A program made the position numbers and the translations under genes. A DNA stretch of 64,000 bases. It comes from SHZI01 sp031409515. Lineage in GTDB: Bacteria; Pseudomonadota; Gammaproteobacteria; Steroidobacterales; GCA-2729495. Location of the stretch: NCBI GenBank assembly GCA_031409515.1, contig JANNXJ010000050.1:52143-116142 (forward strand), in the 5' to 3' direction. The notes beneath the pieces are model-generated. The model worked only from the letters and a program-made list of their open reading frames with translations, was not told the DNA's origin and made no database searches. Each line of letters begins with the position of its first letter. The first letter of the stretch is position 1. Positions 41,713-50,968 of this stretch are shown piece after piece.

Positions 41713-43086
41713 ATGATAGTGAGACCTGTAATCCTGCCGGGTGAATGCGACCTGCTGGCGCTGCATGCTGGCAATCCGGGGCGCTACCCCTACCTGCTCG
41801 AGAGTGTGGCAACCGCGACCGGGGGCCAGAATGCCGGGGCCCCCTTCGATATTCTCTTCGGCTTCCCGGGGCACACTTTACGACTGGATGAACGCTTTCT
41901 CCTCCATGGGGCGCAAGGCACCGAACGCCGGCAGTTCCTTCCGGCACTGGATGAGTGGTGGCGCAGCACTCAGGTGGCCATGGAGCCGCCTGATTCCCTC
42001 CCATTCCACGGGGGCTGGTTTGTCTATCTCGGCTACGAACTGGTCCAGCAGATCGAGCCATCGATTCGCGCCACTGTCCCGCCCAGCGGGCCTGTTGCCT
42101 TCGCCACGCGAATTCCTGTGGCTCTGGTGCGGAGCCGACCCACGGGGATGGCCTGGATCGTTGCAGAGGCCACCCACACGGAAGCCATCGACGAACTCAG
42201 GCAAGATCTGGAGCGTTACGCGGCCGGGTTACCCGTGTCGGCCGGCACCGGCGAGTCCCAGGTCACGTCCATCAGCGAACCGCGGGCAGAACTATTCCTG
42301 GCGGCCGTCGCCGAGGTGCGCCAGCGAATCGCGCGGGGTGACGTATACCAGGTCAACCTGGCGCGGCACTGGCTGGCAACTTTAAGGGATGGGGTCCAGC
42401 CCGCAGACATCTACAGCCGGCTTCGGCAGTCGAATCCGGCGCCCTATGCCGGTATCGCTACCCACGGCGACTGGACGCTGATCAGTTCCTCCCCTGAACG
42501 GCTGGTGCGCAGCCGGGGCGGCACGGTTGAAACCCGCCCCATTGCCGGGACCCGGCCGACCGCCGATCATCCGTCGCTGGAAGAAGCCAGGCGCCACGAG
42601 TTGCTTGCCAATCCAAAGGAGCGCGCCGAGCACATCATGCTGATTGATCTCGAACGGAACGATCTCGGACGCATCAGTGAACCGGGTTCGGTTGAAGTCG
42701 ACGAGTTCATGGCGGTGGAATCCTACGCCCACGTGCACCATATTGTTTCCAATGTCCGCGGGCGGCTGCGCGACAACGTGTCGCCGGGCGAGATTATTCG
42801 AGCCCTGTTTCCAGGAGGAACGATTACGGGCTGCCCGAAGATCCGCTGCATGGAAATCATCGCCGAACTCGAGGGTCAGGCCCGTGGTCCCTATACGGGT
42901 TCGATGGGCTATCTGAACCGGGACGGGAGCTGCGACCTGAACATTCTGATCCGCACCTTTGTCATGCGCGGTCGGACGCTGTCCTTTGCGGCTGGCAGCG
43001 GCATCGTGGCCGACTCCGAGCCAGCGCGGGAACTTGAGGAGACTCGCGCCAAGGCCAAGGGCCTGTTACTCGCTCTCGGGGCATAG
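41713..43086 (+). CDS. pabB: aminodeoxychorismate synthase component I
   Basis: Makes 4-amino-4-deoxychorismate from chorismate for folate synthesis. The 457 residues belong to the anthranilate synthase I family. Landmarks are QVNLARHW, SSSPERLVR, ETRPIAGTRPTADHPSLEEA (about 290-309), NDLGRISEPGSVEV and KIRCMEIIAELEGQARGPYT near the end. A GTG at 41,695 would add six residues; ATG 41,713 has the better ribosome-binding site (GGGA). The PIAGT core instead of PIKGT is the variation common in PabB proteins. pabC follows seven bases later. Confidence 0.94.
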   Translation: MIVRPVILPGECDLLALHAGNPGRYPYLLESVATATGGQNAGAPFDILFGFPGHTLRLDERFLLHGAQGTERRQFLPALDEWWRSTQVAMEPPDSLPFHGGWFVYLGYELVQQIEPSIRATVPPSGPVAFATRIPVALVRSRPTGMAWIVAEATHTEAIDELRQDLERYAAGLPVSAGTGESQVTSISEPRAELFLAAVAEVRQRIARGDVYQVNLARHWLATLRDGVQPADIYSRLRQSNPAPYAGIATHGDWTLISSSPERLVRSRGGTVETRPIAGTRPTADHPSLEEARRHELLANPKERAEHIMLIDLERNDLGRISEPGSVEVDEFMAVESYAHVHHIVSNVRGRLRDNVSPGEIIRALFPGGTITGCPKIRCMEIIAELEGQARGPYTGSMGYLNRDGSCDLNILIRTFVMRGRTLSFAAGSGIVADSEPARELEETRAKAKGLLLALGA

Positions 43087-43092
43087 GCGCAT

Positions 43093-43920
43093 ATGGACCA
43101 ATGGTGGATCAACGGGCGCGCCAGTCGGCACGTTGACGTCAGTGACCGGGGCTTTACTTACGCCGATGGCCTGTTTGAGACCGTGGCCATACGAGCTGGC
43201 ACGCCGCGCTTTCTGGACCTGCACCTGGACAGGTTGCTGACCGGGTGCGGCAGACTGGGCATAGCAGTGCCGACCCGCACCAGCCTCGCGACAGACCTGT
43301 TGGCAGCCGTCCGGGACATACCCCACGGGGTACTGAAGGTGTTCGTGACCCGGGGCCCGGGCCCAAGGGGCTACGCGCTGCCAGATCCACCGACAACCAC
43401 GGTGGCCTGGGGGACCGGGGAGAGTAGCGCTCAGCCCTCGTTACCGATTGAAATCCGCTGGTGTGAGACCATGACATCGGCAAATCCGGCGACTGCAGGG
43501 CTCAAGTCCCTGGGCCGGCTCGAGCAGGTGCTCGCCCGGGCGGAGTGGCAGCAACCCGAGATCGCCGAAGGGCTCATGCTCAGTACTGAGGGACAGCTGG
43601 TCGGCGGTACCGCAAGCAACGTGTTCCTCGTAACGGGTGACCGGCTTCTGACGCCAGTGGTACACCGCACCGGAATTGCCGGGGTGATGCGCCGGGTCGT
43701 TATAGAGGCTGCAATCCGCGCGGGCATCCCGTTTCTCGAAACGCGGCTTTCCCCTGCAGATGTGCGGAATGCTACCGAGGTGTTTGTGACCAATGCGCTG
43801 ACGGGTATCCGTCCTGTGCGGCAGCTCGGGGCGAAAAACTGGGGTACTGGGCCCATAACCCGGCACTTGTGCGGGCTCTTGTTTGCGGCTGGAGTCGGGG
43901 AATGCGCCGGACAATCCTGA
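43093..43920 (+). CDS. pabC: aminodeoxychorismate lyase
   Basis: PLP fold-type IV enzyme that releases pyruvate to give 4-aminobenzoate. The 275 residues show WWINGRASRHVDVSDRGFTY at the start, DGLFET at 25-30, the PLP lysine K138 in GLKSLGRLEQVLARAEW, and GTASNVFLV later. The stop lies inside the start of mltG (overlap 19 bases). With pabB it completes p-aminobenzoate synthesis except for the glutaminase PabA, which is not in the window. Confidence 0.95.
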   Translation: MDQWWINGRASRHVDVSDRGFTYADGLFETVAIRAGTPRFLDLHLDRLLTGCGRLGIAVPTRTSLATDLLAAVRDIPHGVLKVFVTRGPGPRGYALPDPPTTTVAWGTGESSAQPSLPIEIRWCETMTSANPATAGLKSLGRLEQVLARAEWQQPEIAEGLMLSTEGQLVGGTASNVFLVTGDRLLTPVVHRTGIAGVMRRVVIEAAIRAGIPFLETRLSPADVRNATEVFVTNALTGIRPVRQLGAKNWGTGPITRHLCGLLFAAGVGECAGQS

Positions 43921-44945
43921 TATTGGTGTTGCTGGTCGTGGGCTTCGGGGCGGCAGGTGCGCTGTGGCTGCGCGACTATGTAGCGAGCCCGTTGGCTATT
44001 CCTGCCGGCGGTTACCAGCTCGACATTCCGCCCGGTACCGCCTGGTCTGCCGTTGCGCGCCAACTGGAGGACGATGGCATCACTCCCTGGGGCTGGGCCC
44101 TCAGGACCACCGCGCAGCTCACAGGACAAGCGGGGCGCATCCAGGCCGGGGAGTACGATCTGGCGCCCGGGCTGACGCCAGGGTCTCTCCTTGCCCAGCT
44201 GGTTGAGGGACGCGTGGTTCTGCACAAGTTCACCCTGGTAGAGGGGTGGTCGGTCCGCGACGTCCTGCAAGCTATCCGTGGTGAACCTGCGCTGGAGCAG
44301 ACACTGGCTGGGACCCCGGCCGGCGGTAATGCGGCAGATGTGACCAGAGAACTGGCCCGGGAGCTGGATCTGCCCTGGCAGAGCGCGGAGGGCGCGTTTC
44401 TGCCCGAAACCTATCTTTACGCTCGCGGTACAACAGACCGTGCCATTCTGTCCCGCGCGCACACGGCCCTGAAGGACAAACTTGCCGACGCCTGGGCGAC
44501 GCGGGACCAGGCACTTCCTCTGGGCAGTCCCTACGAACTCCTGACCCTGGCCTCCATAGTCGAGCGGGAGACTGCCCTGGCCAGCGAACGACCCCTGATT
44601 GCAGGCGTCTTTGTCCAGCGACTGAGAAAGGGGATGCGCCTGCAGACCGACCCAACCGTCATTTACGGGCTTGGCCAGGGCTTTGACGGCAACCTCACCC
44701 GGGTAGATCTCAGCACCGATACCCCCTGGAACACCTATACGCGGGATGGACTCCCGCCAACCCCCATTGCGGCTCCCAGTGCAGCGGCGCTGGTAGCCAC
44801 GTCCCGCCCGGCAGACACGGACTTTCTGTTCTTCGTAGCCACAGGGGATGGCGATGGCAGTCACCGCTTTTCCGCTACCCTTCGAGAGCACGAGGCGGCA
44901 GTCAGGGACTACCTGGCTGCGCTTAGCCAGCGTAACGTCAACTGA
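43902..44945 (+). CDS. mltG: endolytic murein transglycosylase MltG (YceG)
   Basis: Inner-membrane lytic transglycosylase that releases nascent glycan strands. The 347 residues start MRRTILILVLLVVGFGAAGA (single N-terminal membrane anchor). The periplasmic YceG domain contains PETYLYARGTTD, the catalytic glutamate in LASIVERETAL, LQTDPTVIYGLGQGFDGN, and NTYTRDGLPPTPIAAPS, all family landmarks. ATG 43,902 with a GGAGTCGGGG upstream lies inside the end of pabC. Order pabC-mltG-tmk-holB is typical for gammaproteobacteria. Confidence 0.96.
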   Translation: MRRTILILVLLVVGFGAAGALWLRDYVASPLAIPAGGYQLDIPPGTAWSAVARQLEDDGITPWGWALRTTAQLTGQAGRIQAGEYDLAPGLTPGSLLAQLVEGRVVLHKFTLVEGWSVRDVLQAIRGEPALEQTLAGTPAGGNAADVTRELARELDLPWQSAEGAFLPETYLYARGTTDRAILSRAHTALKDKLADAWATRDQALPLGSPYELLTLASIVERETALASERPLIAGVFVQRLRKGMRLQTDPTVIYGLGQGFDGNLTRVDLSTDTPWNTYTRDGLPPTPIAAPSAAALVATSRPADTDFLFFVATGDGDGSHRFSATLREHEAAVRDYLAALSQRNVN

Positions 44946-44955
44946 GTACAGGCAC

Positions 44956-45588
44956 ATGGTCACTACCCAAAACGCGGTCGGCCGCTTCATTACCGTCGAG
45001 GGCATTGAGGGGGTCGGCAAGTCGACCAACCTGAGCTTTGTCGCGAATGAACTGCGCCGGGCTGGTCACGCTGTCGTGGAGTCCCGTGAACCTGGTGGAA
45101 CAGCACTCGGGGAACGCATCCGCGATCTGCTCCTGAGCCCGGATACCCGCATCGCCCCGCTCACTGAACTCTTGCTGATGTTCGCTGCACGGGCCGCCCA
45201 CCTCGAAGAAGTTATCCGGCCCGCACTGCTGAGTGGCAAGTGGGTGGTTTGCGATCGCTTTACGGATGCCAGTCATGCTTACCAGGGTGGCGGCAGGGGC
45301 TTGCCGGCAGCGACCATCGATACTCTGGCCAGTCTGGTGCAGGGGGATCTCCGCCCCGACTTGACCCTGCTGCTCGATGCACCACTGAAGGTCGCGGAAG
45401 AGCGGCAGGCAGGTCGCGGCCACCGGGACCGGTTTGAGCAGGAGTCTCTGGCATTCTTCAGTCGGGTCCAGAAGGCCTATCTGGACCTTGCCGCCCGGGA
45501 GCCGGGCCGGGTTCGCCTGATCGATGCGGGTCGGCCCCTCGCCGCAGTTCAGGAAGAGATCCGCCGGGTTCTGGCGGAATTAAACTAG
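44956..45588 (+). CDS. tmk: thymidylate kinase
   Basis: Phosphorylates dTMP to dTDP. The 210 residues carry the P-loop VEGIEGVGKSTN at 14-25, SREPGGTALGERIRDLLLS, the DRFTDASHAYQGGGRGL segment, and LDAPLKVAEERQAGRGHRDR, the LID region. The ATG at 44,956 is the family start; the longer frame reads into mltG. It begins 10 bases after mltG. Confidence 0.97.
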   Translation: MVTTQNAVGRFITVEGIEGVGKSTNLSFVANELRRAGHAVVESREPGGTALGERIRDLLLSPDTRIAPLTELLLMFAARAAHLEEVIRPALLSGKWVVCDRFTDASHAYQGGGRGLPAATIDTLASLVQGDLRPDLTLLLDAPLKVAEERQAGRGHRDRFEQESLAFFSRVQKAYLDLAAREPGRVRLIDAGRPLAAVQEEIRRVLAELN

Positions 45589-45612
45589 AAAGTAACTATC
45601 AGTTCCAAGTAT

Positions 45613-46611
45613 ATGAATAATAAGACAGTCATGATGCTGAATGCCCTCTGGCTGGAGGGCGCTCTGCAGCGCTTTGAGGGGCGCCTTGTTCGGGGCCAGA
45701 CGCCCCAGGCCTTGCTCATTCACGGGCCGGTCGGGACTGGCCGCCGCCATCTCGGACTGACTGTCGCGGCCAGGCTTCTGGGTTCTGACTGGCGGCCGTC
45801 TCTGGACACCCCAGCCGACCAGTTGGGGGGCGTTCCCCACCCGGATTACTGGGGCGTCGGCCCGGAGGAGGATTCCCGGACCATCAGGATCGAGCAGATT
45901 CGGGACCTGAATCAGGCCCTGCATCTGACCAGTCATCGGTCCGGGTGGAAGGTTGCCCTCATCTACCCGGCCGAGGTCATGACCCACAACGCGGCGAATA
46001 CGCTCCTGAAGACCCTGGAGGAACCCCCGGAGGCCACCACCCTGGTCCTTGTCGCCGATGCGTTGACCCGGCTCCCGCCTACGATCGTCAGCCGCTGTGA
46101 GCGCCTGCGTGTGTCGCCGCCTGCACGCTCCGTCGCTCTGGCGTGGCTGAGTCAAGGGCACAGCGACCGGGCTGCCTGTGAGCGGGCTCTGGCCTTCGCC
46201 TCCGGTTCACCCCTGATGGCAAGAACCCTGCTGGGCGAAGCGCAGGGGGAGGGTGGCGGGAAGATGCTGGCTGAGTTAGCCGACGAGGTTCAGCGCCTTA
46301 TCGACCGCTCCGTCCCGCCCACCAGCCTGGCGAAGACCTGGGCCAGGCGTGATGCCGGCGTCTGCCTGCGCTGGCTGTACCTGCAGACTGCCGAGCTCCT
46401 GCACAGCCAGGTCGCGGCCGGGGGCGACCGGTTTTCGGGGCTGGCGCACTTGAAAATTCCCGGGGTCCCCGTGAACATGGCCGCTTGCTGTGCGTATCTC
46501 GATCAGGTCATGGAGGCCCAGCGCCTCAAGGACCGTTCACTGAACATGGAAGCGATGTTCGCTGACCTGCTGATGTGGTGGTACGGTGCGGCTGGCGCCA
46601 CCAGGTATTGA
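45613..46611 (+). CDS. holB: DNA polymerase III delta prime subunit
   Basis: Clamp-loader subunit of 332 residues. The AAA fold has GPVGTGRRHLGL in place of a classical P-loop (lysine replaced), as is normal for the non-hydrolysing delta' subunit. The segment HNAANTLLKTLEEPPEATTL and the arginine-finger SRC motif in TIVSRCERLRV are present. The start MNNKTVMMLNALW is unusually A+T-rich; ATG codons at residues 7-8 are alternatives. It is followed directly by the PilZ gene (1 base). Confidence 0.93.
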   Translation: MNNKTVMMLNALWLEGALQRFEGRLVRGQTPQALLIHGPVGTGRRHLGLTVAARLLGSDWRPSLDTPADQLGGVPHPDYWGVGPEEDSRTIRIEQIRDLNQALHLTSHRSGWKVALIYPAEVMTHNAANTLLKTLEEPPEATTLVLVADALTRLPPTIVSRCERLRVSPPARSVALAWLSQGHSDRAACERALAFASGSPLMARTLLGEAQGEGGGKMLAELADEVQRLIDRSVPPTSLAKTWARRDAGVCLRWLYLQTAELLHSQVAAGGDRFSGLAHLKIPGVPVNMAACCAYLDQVMEAQRLKDRSLNMEAMFADLLMWWYGAAGATRY

Positions 46612-46612
46612 T

Positions 46613-46951
46613 ATGTCCAAACCAGGATTGCTGACACTGACGATCAGGGACAAGAGCGCCCTCTATCTCGCTTACATGCCTTTCATTCGCAATGGCGGCC
46701 TGTTTATCCCGACGAGCAGCAGTTACCGCATTGGCGACGAGGTCTTCATGCTCCTGAACATGATGGGCGAGGACGAGAAAATCCCCGTAGCAGGTCGGGT
46801 CATCTGGGTCACGCCCAAGGGGGCCCAGGGCAAGAGGACTGCGGGCATCGGGGTTCAGTTCAGCGATCAGGATGGCGGTGCCACCCAGAAGAAGATTGAG
46901 AATTATCTGGCCGGGGCCCTCGGTGGGGACAAGCCGACCCACACGATGTAG
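46613..46951 (+). CDS. pilZ: PilZ-domain protein of type IV pilus assembly type
   Basis: The 112-residue protein starts MSKPGLLTLTIRDKSALYLA. The core IRNGGLFIPTSSSYRIGDEV and GRVIWVTPKGAQGKRTAGIG is the standard pattern of the PilZ that follows holB in pseudomonads and xanthomonads. Unlike c-di-GMP receptors it lacks the RxxxR and (D/N)xSxxG motifs, so it probably does not bind the nucleotide. It ends the cluster; tatD, the usual next gene, is absent. Confidence 0.9.
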   Translation: MSKPGLLTLTIRDKSALYLAYMPFIRNGGLFIPTSSSYRIGDEVFMLLNMMGEDEKIPVAGRVIWVTPKGAQGKRTAGIGVQFSDQDGGATQKKIENYLAGALGGDKPTHTM

Positions 46952-46983
46952 CCGGCCGTGTAGCAGCCTATGTAGCTGGGGCC

Positions 46984-48030
46984 CTAGCGGCCGGTCACAT
47001 TGAGGCCGCCGCGCAGGACCCGGGTATCGAAACCCCGTTCATTAAGCACAAAAGCGCCCGCCGAACTTCTGCGTCCAGTATCGCAACACACGACGTAAGT
47101 GGTCTTCGTGTCCAGCGCATTCAGCTTGAGGCGGATGAAATACAGCGGAATGTTGATCGCCCCGGGCTCGTGATAACTCTCGAACTCGCTGGGCAGGCGC
47201 ACATCCAGCCATTTGCCACCACCGGCGATAATCCGGCGGGCCTCTTCGTGATCCACCCAGGCCACCATGGGCTCGTTGAGCAGCGTGGTGAAATCATGCT
47301 TCCCAAGGCGCATCAGCGCGCCGTCGGCAGCCATAGTCACTGTAGCGTTCCGGCGACTGTGGGAAATCAGTGCCTCCTCGCCAAAGGTGTCACCCACGCC
47401 GAGCTCGGCAAGCTTGATACCTTCCTTGTTGAGTGGCGTCTCGCGGGTTACCGTGCACCGGCCACGCGTGATGACGTAGAAATAGTCTCCCTCATCACCC
47501 TGCTTGATGATCACGTCCCCGGCGTTGAAGTGGACCTGCTGCATCCGCATGAAAATCGCCTGGATGTTGCCAGGGGGAATGCGGTGAAAGGCCTTGGTCT
47601 GGAGGAGAGTGGTCATCCAGTCATCGGAATTGCCGTGGTCGTCACTGCGGAGTTCGTTGACCTCGTAGCTGCCGGTCTGGTCCCAGGTGAGCATGACGTC
47701 GAGCAACTCGGTGTCTACGGAGATGTACTGCACGCGATCCACGGCACGGACCGTATACCGGCGAGGCAAGACCGGAGTAATGGGATTGCGTGACTCGTCG
47801 GAATTGGACCTGAGGAGCCGGACTGTCCCGTTTCGATCAGTGAGCTCGAGAGTCCCGGAAACGAGGTAATAGGTCCGCTTGTCCGTGTCACCCTCCCGCA
47901 GCAGCGGCTTGCTGCCATCTAGAGTGCGCACCTCGATCTTCTTGGCCAGGGCGGCGACGTTCTCCCGCTTCAGCCCGTCCAGCGGGGAAAAGCGGCGCAG
48001 CATGTCTGGAGTTACGGTTGAGTCATCCAT
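46984..48030 (-). CDS. double cyclic-nucleotide-binding domain/rhodanese fusion protein
   Basis: The 348 residues combine three modules. The first is a partial CNB-like domain (about 12-110). The second is a clear CNB domain (about 135-245) with IIKQGDEGDYFYVITRGRCT, GDTFGEEALISHSRRNATVT and a phosphate-binding-cassette-like GEEALI-x4-RRNAT. The third is a rhodanese domain (about 255-345) with WLDVRLPSEFESYHEPGAIN and the active loop CDTGRRS containing a cysteine. The fusion suggests regulated persulfide transfer or sensing. It is a single gene between pilZ (convergent) and the fatty-acid gene; regulation unknown. Confidence 0.88.
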   Translation of the reverse strand: MDDSTVTPDMLRRFSPLDGLKRENVAALAKKIEVRTLDGSKPLLREGDTDKRTYYLVSGTLELTDRNGTVRLLRSNSDESRNPITPVLPRRYTVRAVDRVQYISVDTELLDVMLTWDQTGSYEVNELRSDDHGNSDDWMTTLLQTKAFHRIPPGNIQAIFMRMQQVHFNAGDVIIKQGDEGDYFYVITRGRCTVTRETPLNKEGIKLAELGVGDTFGEEALISHSRRNATVTMAADGALMRLGKHDFTTLLNEPMVAWVDHEEARRIIAGGGKWLDVRLPSEFESYHEPGAINIPLYFIRLKLNALDTKTTYVVCCDTGRRSSAGAFVLNERGFDTRVLRGGLNVTGR

Positions 48031-48094
48031 CAGGGATGCATTGTAACCGTAAGAATTTCCGGGGTGAAAGCACTCAGGACCCGATTCTGTGACG

Positions 48095-50149
48095 TCAGTT
48101 CCGAAGCAGGGCCCAACCCGGCGAAGGCCTGAAGCGTGGGCCGTGCTGCTCGGCCAGTTCCTGGAGCCGGGCCTCGACCCGGTCTATCCCGAGCTCCCGC
48201 GCGTAGTGCAGTGGGCCGCCGCGAAAAGGGGCAAAACCCGTACCGAAGATGACGCCCGCATCCACGAGATCCGGGTCGGCGACGAGGCCTTCGTGCAGGC
48301 AGGCAGCGGCCTCGTTGAGCAGGGCGTAGACCAGTCGATCCTGAACGGCTGGCTTCGCCGAGCCCCACTCGAGATCCGGGCGTACGGGCTTCCGGTCCCG
48401 ATAGGTGTAGAAACCGGAGCCTGTCTTCAGGCCCAGATTCCCGCGCTTCACCAGTTCTTCAAGTTCCGGGGCCGGGCTGCGGCCAACAGTGGGAGCCAGG
48501 ATTCTGGCGACATGGGCCGCGACATCGAGGCCGACGGAGTCAGCCAACTCCACCGGACCCATCGGCATGCCGAACTCCGTCGCTGCCTGGTCGATCTCCG
48601 CCAAGGGTACGCCCTCACGGATCATCTCCATGGCTTCTGCCATGTAGGGCGCAAGAATGCGGTTGACCAGGAAGCCGGGATGACTCCGGCATGGAACGGG
48701 TAGTTTGCCGATCTGGCGCGCAAAACCCGTTCCAGCTGCCAGCGCCTCTGGCGAACTGGTCGTCGCTGCGATGATCTCCACCAGGGGAAGCTGGGCCACG
48801 GGATTGAAGAAGTGCAGGCCGATCAGCCTGCCGGGTTCCTGCAGACAGCCGCTCAGCTGCTCCAGGGCGATGCTGGACGTATTGGTTGCCAGCACCACAC
48901 CGGGCCGCAGGGTTCGCTCCAGGCGCCTATAGACCTCGGTCTTGACCGCCAGATCCTCGAATACAGCTTCGATAACCAGGTCTGCTGTCGCCACCCCGGC
49001 GCCGGTGGGGTCCGGACGCAGGCGGGCCAGCGCGACGTCGATGGCCTCGGGCTTCTTGAGCTTGCGGGTGAACAGCTTACGGGCCCGGGCAAGGGCGGGC
49101 TCAATGAATCTGAGTTCCCGGTCTTCGAGAGTGACCTCGAGTCCCCGCAGCGCGCACCAGGCAGCAATATCGCCACCCATCACACCGGCCCCAACGACGT
49201 GGACTCGGTTGATACCCGTCTTCCCCGTACCGAGTTTCTTGAGCCTTTCCTGCAGGAAGAACACCCGCACCAGATTGCGGGATGCAGGCGTCATGACCAG
49301 GCGCCCGAAGGAGCGCGCCTCGGCCTCGTAGGACGCCGGCGAAGGGGCGGCACCGTACTCTTCCCACAAATCGATGATCGCGCCCGGGGCCGGATAGTGT
49401 TCCGGGCGTGCCTTCGCACTGGCCTTCTGGCGCAGGGTGCGCGCCAGCATTGGCCTGACTGGCCCCAGAGCAAGGAGGCGGTCGAGCAGCGGCAGCGGCC
49501 GGCGCGGAGGCCGCAGACTGAGCTGCCTGGTCGCCGCACCGCGCCAGTCGCCGTCCGTCACCAGTGCATCGACGAGGCCAGAGGACAGTGCCTCGCCAGG
49601 CCTTACCGAGCGGCCGGTCAGCATCAGGTCCATGGCCTTGCGGACCCCGATGAGGCTCGGCAAGCGCACCGTCCCACCGAAGCCCGGATGGACGCCGAGC
49701 AGTACCTCCGGGAGGCCGAAAACCGGCTCCGAGCCCCCTAGCGCGATGCGATAGGAGCACGCCAGGGCCAGTTCCAGGCCACCACCCAGGGCAAAACCGT
49801 CGAGTACCGCAACTGAGGGGTACGGAAGCTGCTCCAGACGGGCAAAAACCATCTGCCCCTGACTGGTCAGTGCGAAGGCCCGTTCGGCGGAATTCAGCCC
49901 CGGGAACTCCTTGATGTCGGCCCCCGCGATAAAGCCGGACGTCTTGCCGGAAAAAATCACCAGGCCGCTAAGGCGTCGGCTGGCGAGGTCCACCAGCACG
50001 GTGTGGAACTCGGTCATGGCGTCGACCGAAAGCGTGTTCGCGCCAGCATCCTGCCGATCGAAGCACAACCAGCCAACTTCATTGGCATCGCAGGTCAGCT
50101 TCCAGTGCCGGAGATTTGCCGTTGCAGACGAGGACCCGGCGCTAGTCAT
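48095..50149 (-). CDS. fatty acid oxidation complex alpha-type subunit (enoyl-CoA hydratase/3-hydroxyacyl-CoA dehydrogenase)
   Basis: Bifunctional beta-oxidation enzyme of 684 residues. The N-terminal enoyl-CoA hydratase (about 15-300) has GFIAGADIKEF and FGLPEVLLGVHPGFGGTVRL. The NAD domain follows with VHVVGAGVMGGDIAAWCALR (about 314-333), then HFFNPVAQLPLVEI with the catalytic histidine, and HPGFLVNRILAPYMAEAM. It resembles FadJ/FadB. Ends GPRFRPSPGWALLRN. GAGG precedes the ATG, four bases after the EEP gene. No fadA thiolase is adjacent, so its partner is elsewhere. Confidence 0.94.
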   Translation of the reverse strand: MTSAGSSSATANLRHWKLTCDANEVGWLCFDRQDAGANTLSVDAMTEFHTVLVDLASRRLSGLVIFSGKTSGFIAGADIKEFPGLNSAERAFALTSQGQMVFARLEQLPYPSVAVLDGFALGGGLELALACSYRIALGGSEPVFGLPEVLLGVHPGFGGTVRLPSLIGVRKAMDLMLTGRSVRPGEALSSGLVDALVTDGDWRGAATRQLSLRPPRRPLPLLDRLLALGPVRPMLARTLRQKASAKARPEHYPAPGAIIDLWEEYGAAPSPASYEAEARSFGRLVMTPASRNLVRVFFLQERLKKLGTGKTGINRVHVVGAGVMGGDIAAWCALRGLEVTLEDRELRFIEPALARARKLFTRKLKKPEAIDVALARLRPDPTGAGVATADLVIEAVFEDLAVKTEVYRRLERTLRPGVVLATNTSSIALEQLSGCLQEPGRLIGLHFFNPVAQLPLVEIIAATTSSPEALAAGTGFARQIGKLPVPCRSHPGFLVNRILAPYMAEAMEMIREGVPLAEIDQAATEFGMPMGPVELADSVGLDVAAHVARILAPTVGRSPAPELEELVKRGNLGLKTGSGFYTYRDRKPVRPDLEWGSAKPAVQDRLVYALLNEAAACLHEGLVADPDLVDAGVIFGTGFAPFRGGPLHYARELGIDRVEARLQELAEQHGPRFRPSPGWALLRN

Positions 50150-50153
50150 GGCA

Positions 50154-50888
50154 TTACCTCAGTTCAAAATCGCAGATGAGCGGCAGGTGATCCGAGTGCA
50201 GGATTCTGGGCACCTCAAACGAGGTGATCTCGATTCCGGCCCCGTAAAGAATGAAGTCCAGTTCCATACGCGGCGACTTGCTGGGATAGGAAGGAAGCCC
50301 CGCCACGTTGGCGCTGCGCAGGCCTGCGGCCTTCATGAACAGAAACATTTCGGTCTCACCCCAGAACGTATTGAAGTCTCCGGCCACGATTACGGGCTTC
50401 TGGATCTTCGCGATCAGGTCGTAAAGATGGCGCAGCTGGAACTGGCGGTGCCGGTACTTGAGGGAAAGGTGGACGAGGAAAATAACCACGCCATCCAGCT
50501 CGAGTTCGATAATCAGCCGCTTGATCCCGGTATCGAAGTAGTGAAAGCGCTCCCCGAGTATGTGCGGGGCGGCCAGGAAGGCGTTGGCCTGCTTACGCAG
50601 AATCGGCAGCATCTGGTTCAGTGATTCTTCGCCGTACTTGCACTCGTAGCTGGAGTAGTGGCCAAGGGCGTCAGCAATGGCCTCAGCCTGGTTCACACCG
50701 CCACTGCGGACGGATCCCACATCCACCTCGAGCAGTCCGACCACATCAGGGCGGCAGGATTTGACGAAATCTATGATGTTGTCGAGGTTTCCGGGACTGC
50801 CAAACAGGTAGCCTGCTCCCGGAACCGGTATCTGCGGCGGCATACCGGCGCCAACAGCGTAGCGAATGTTGTACAAGAGGAGTCGCAT
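50154..50888 (-). CDS. endonuclease/exonuclease/phosphatase (EEP) family hydrolase
   Basis: The 244 residues carry the EEP catalytic set: LLLYNIRYA (residues 3-11, metal Asn), GLLEVDVG with the glutamate near residue 53, VAGDFNTFWGE (Asp and Asn) and HSDHLPLICDF (His) near the end. All motifs of the DNase I/sphingomyelinase/phosphatase superfamily are present, so it is probably active. No signal peptide, so it acts in the cytosol. It is divergent from the TIR-like gene and co-directional with the FadB-type gene. The substrate (nucleic acid, phospholipid or phosphoprotein) is undetermined. Confidence 0.85.
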   Translation of the reverse strand: MRLLLYNIRYAVGAGMPPQIPVPGAGYLFGSPGNLDNIIDFVKSCRPDVVGLLEVDVGSVRSGGVNQAEAIADALGHYSSYECKYGEESLNQMLPILRKQANAFLAAPHILGERFHYFDTGIKRLIIELELDGVVIFLVHLSLKYRHRQFQLRHLYDLIAKIQKPVIVAGDFNTFWGETEMFLFMKAAGLRSANVAGLPSYPSKSPRMELDFILYGAGIEITSFEVPRILHSDHLPLICDFELR

Positions 50889-50968
50889 GCGTTTGGGAAG
50901 TGTAATGCCCGGCTGCGACGGTTGGAACTCCGTGATAGTTTTGGCCGGGTGAGGAGGAGGGTAGCGCG

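Noticed and set aside
43431..45029. 532-codon minus-strand frame across pabC, mltG and tmk
   Set aside because: It runs against three well-identified genes and its translation shows no coherent domain.
46952..46983. CCGGCCG/CGGCCGG inverted repeat after pilZ as a terminator
   Set aside because: The arms are short, widely spaced, partly within the neighbouring coding end, and no T-run follows. Support is too weak to annotate.
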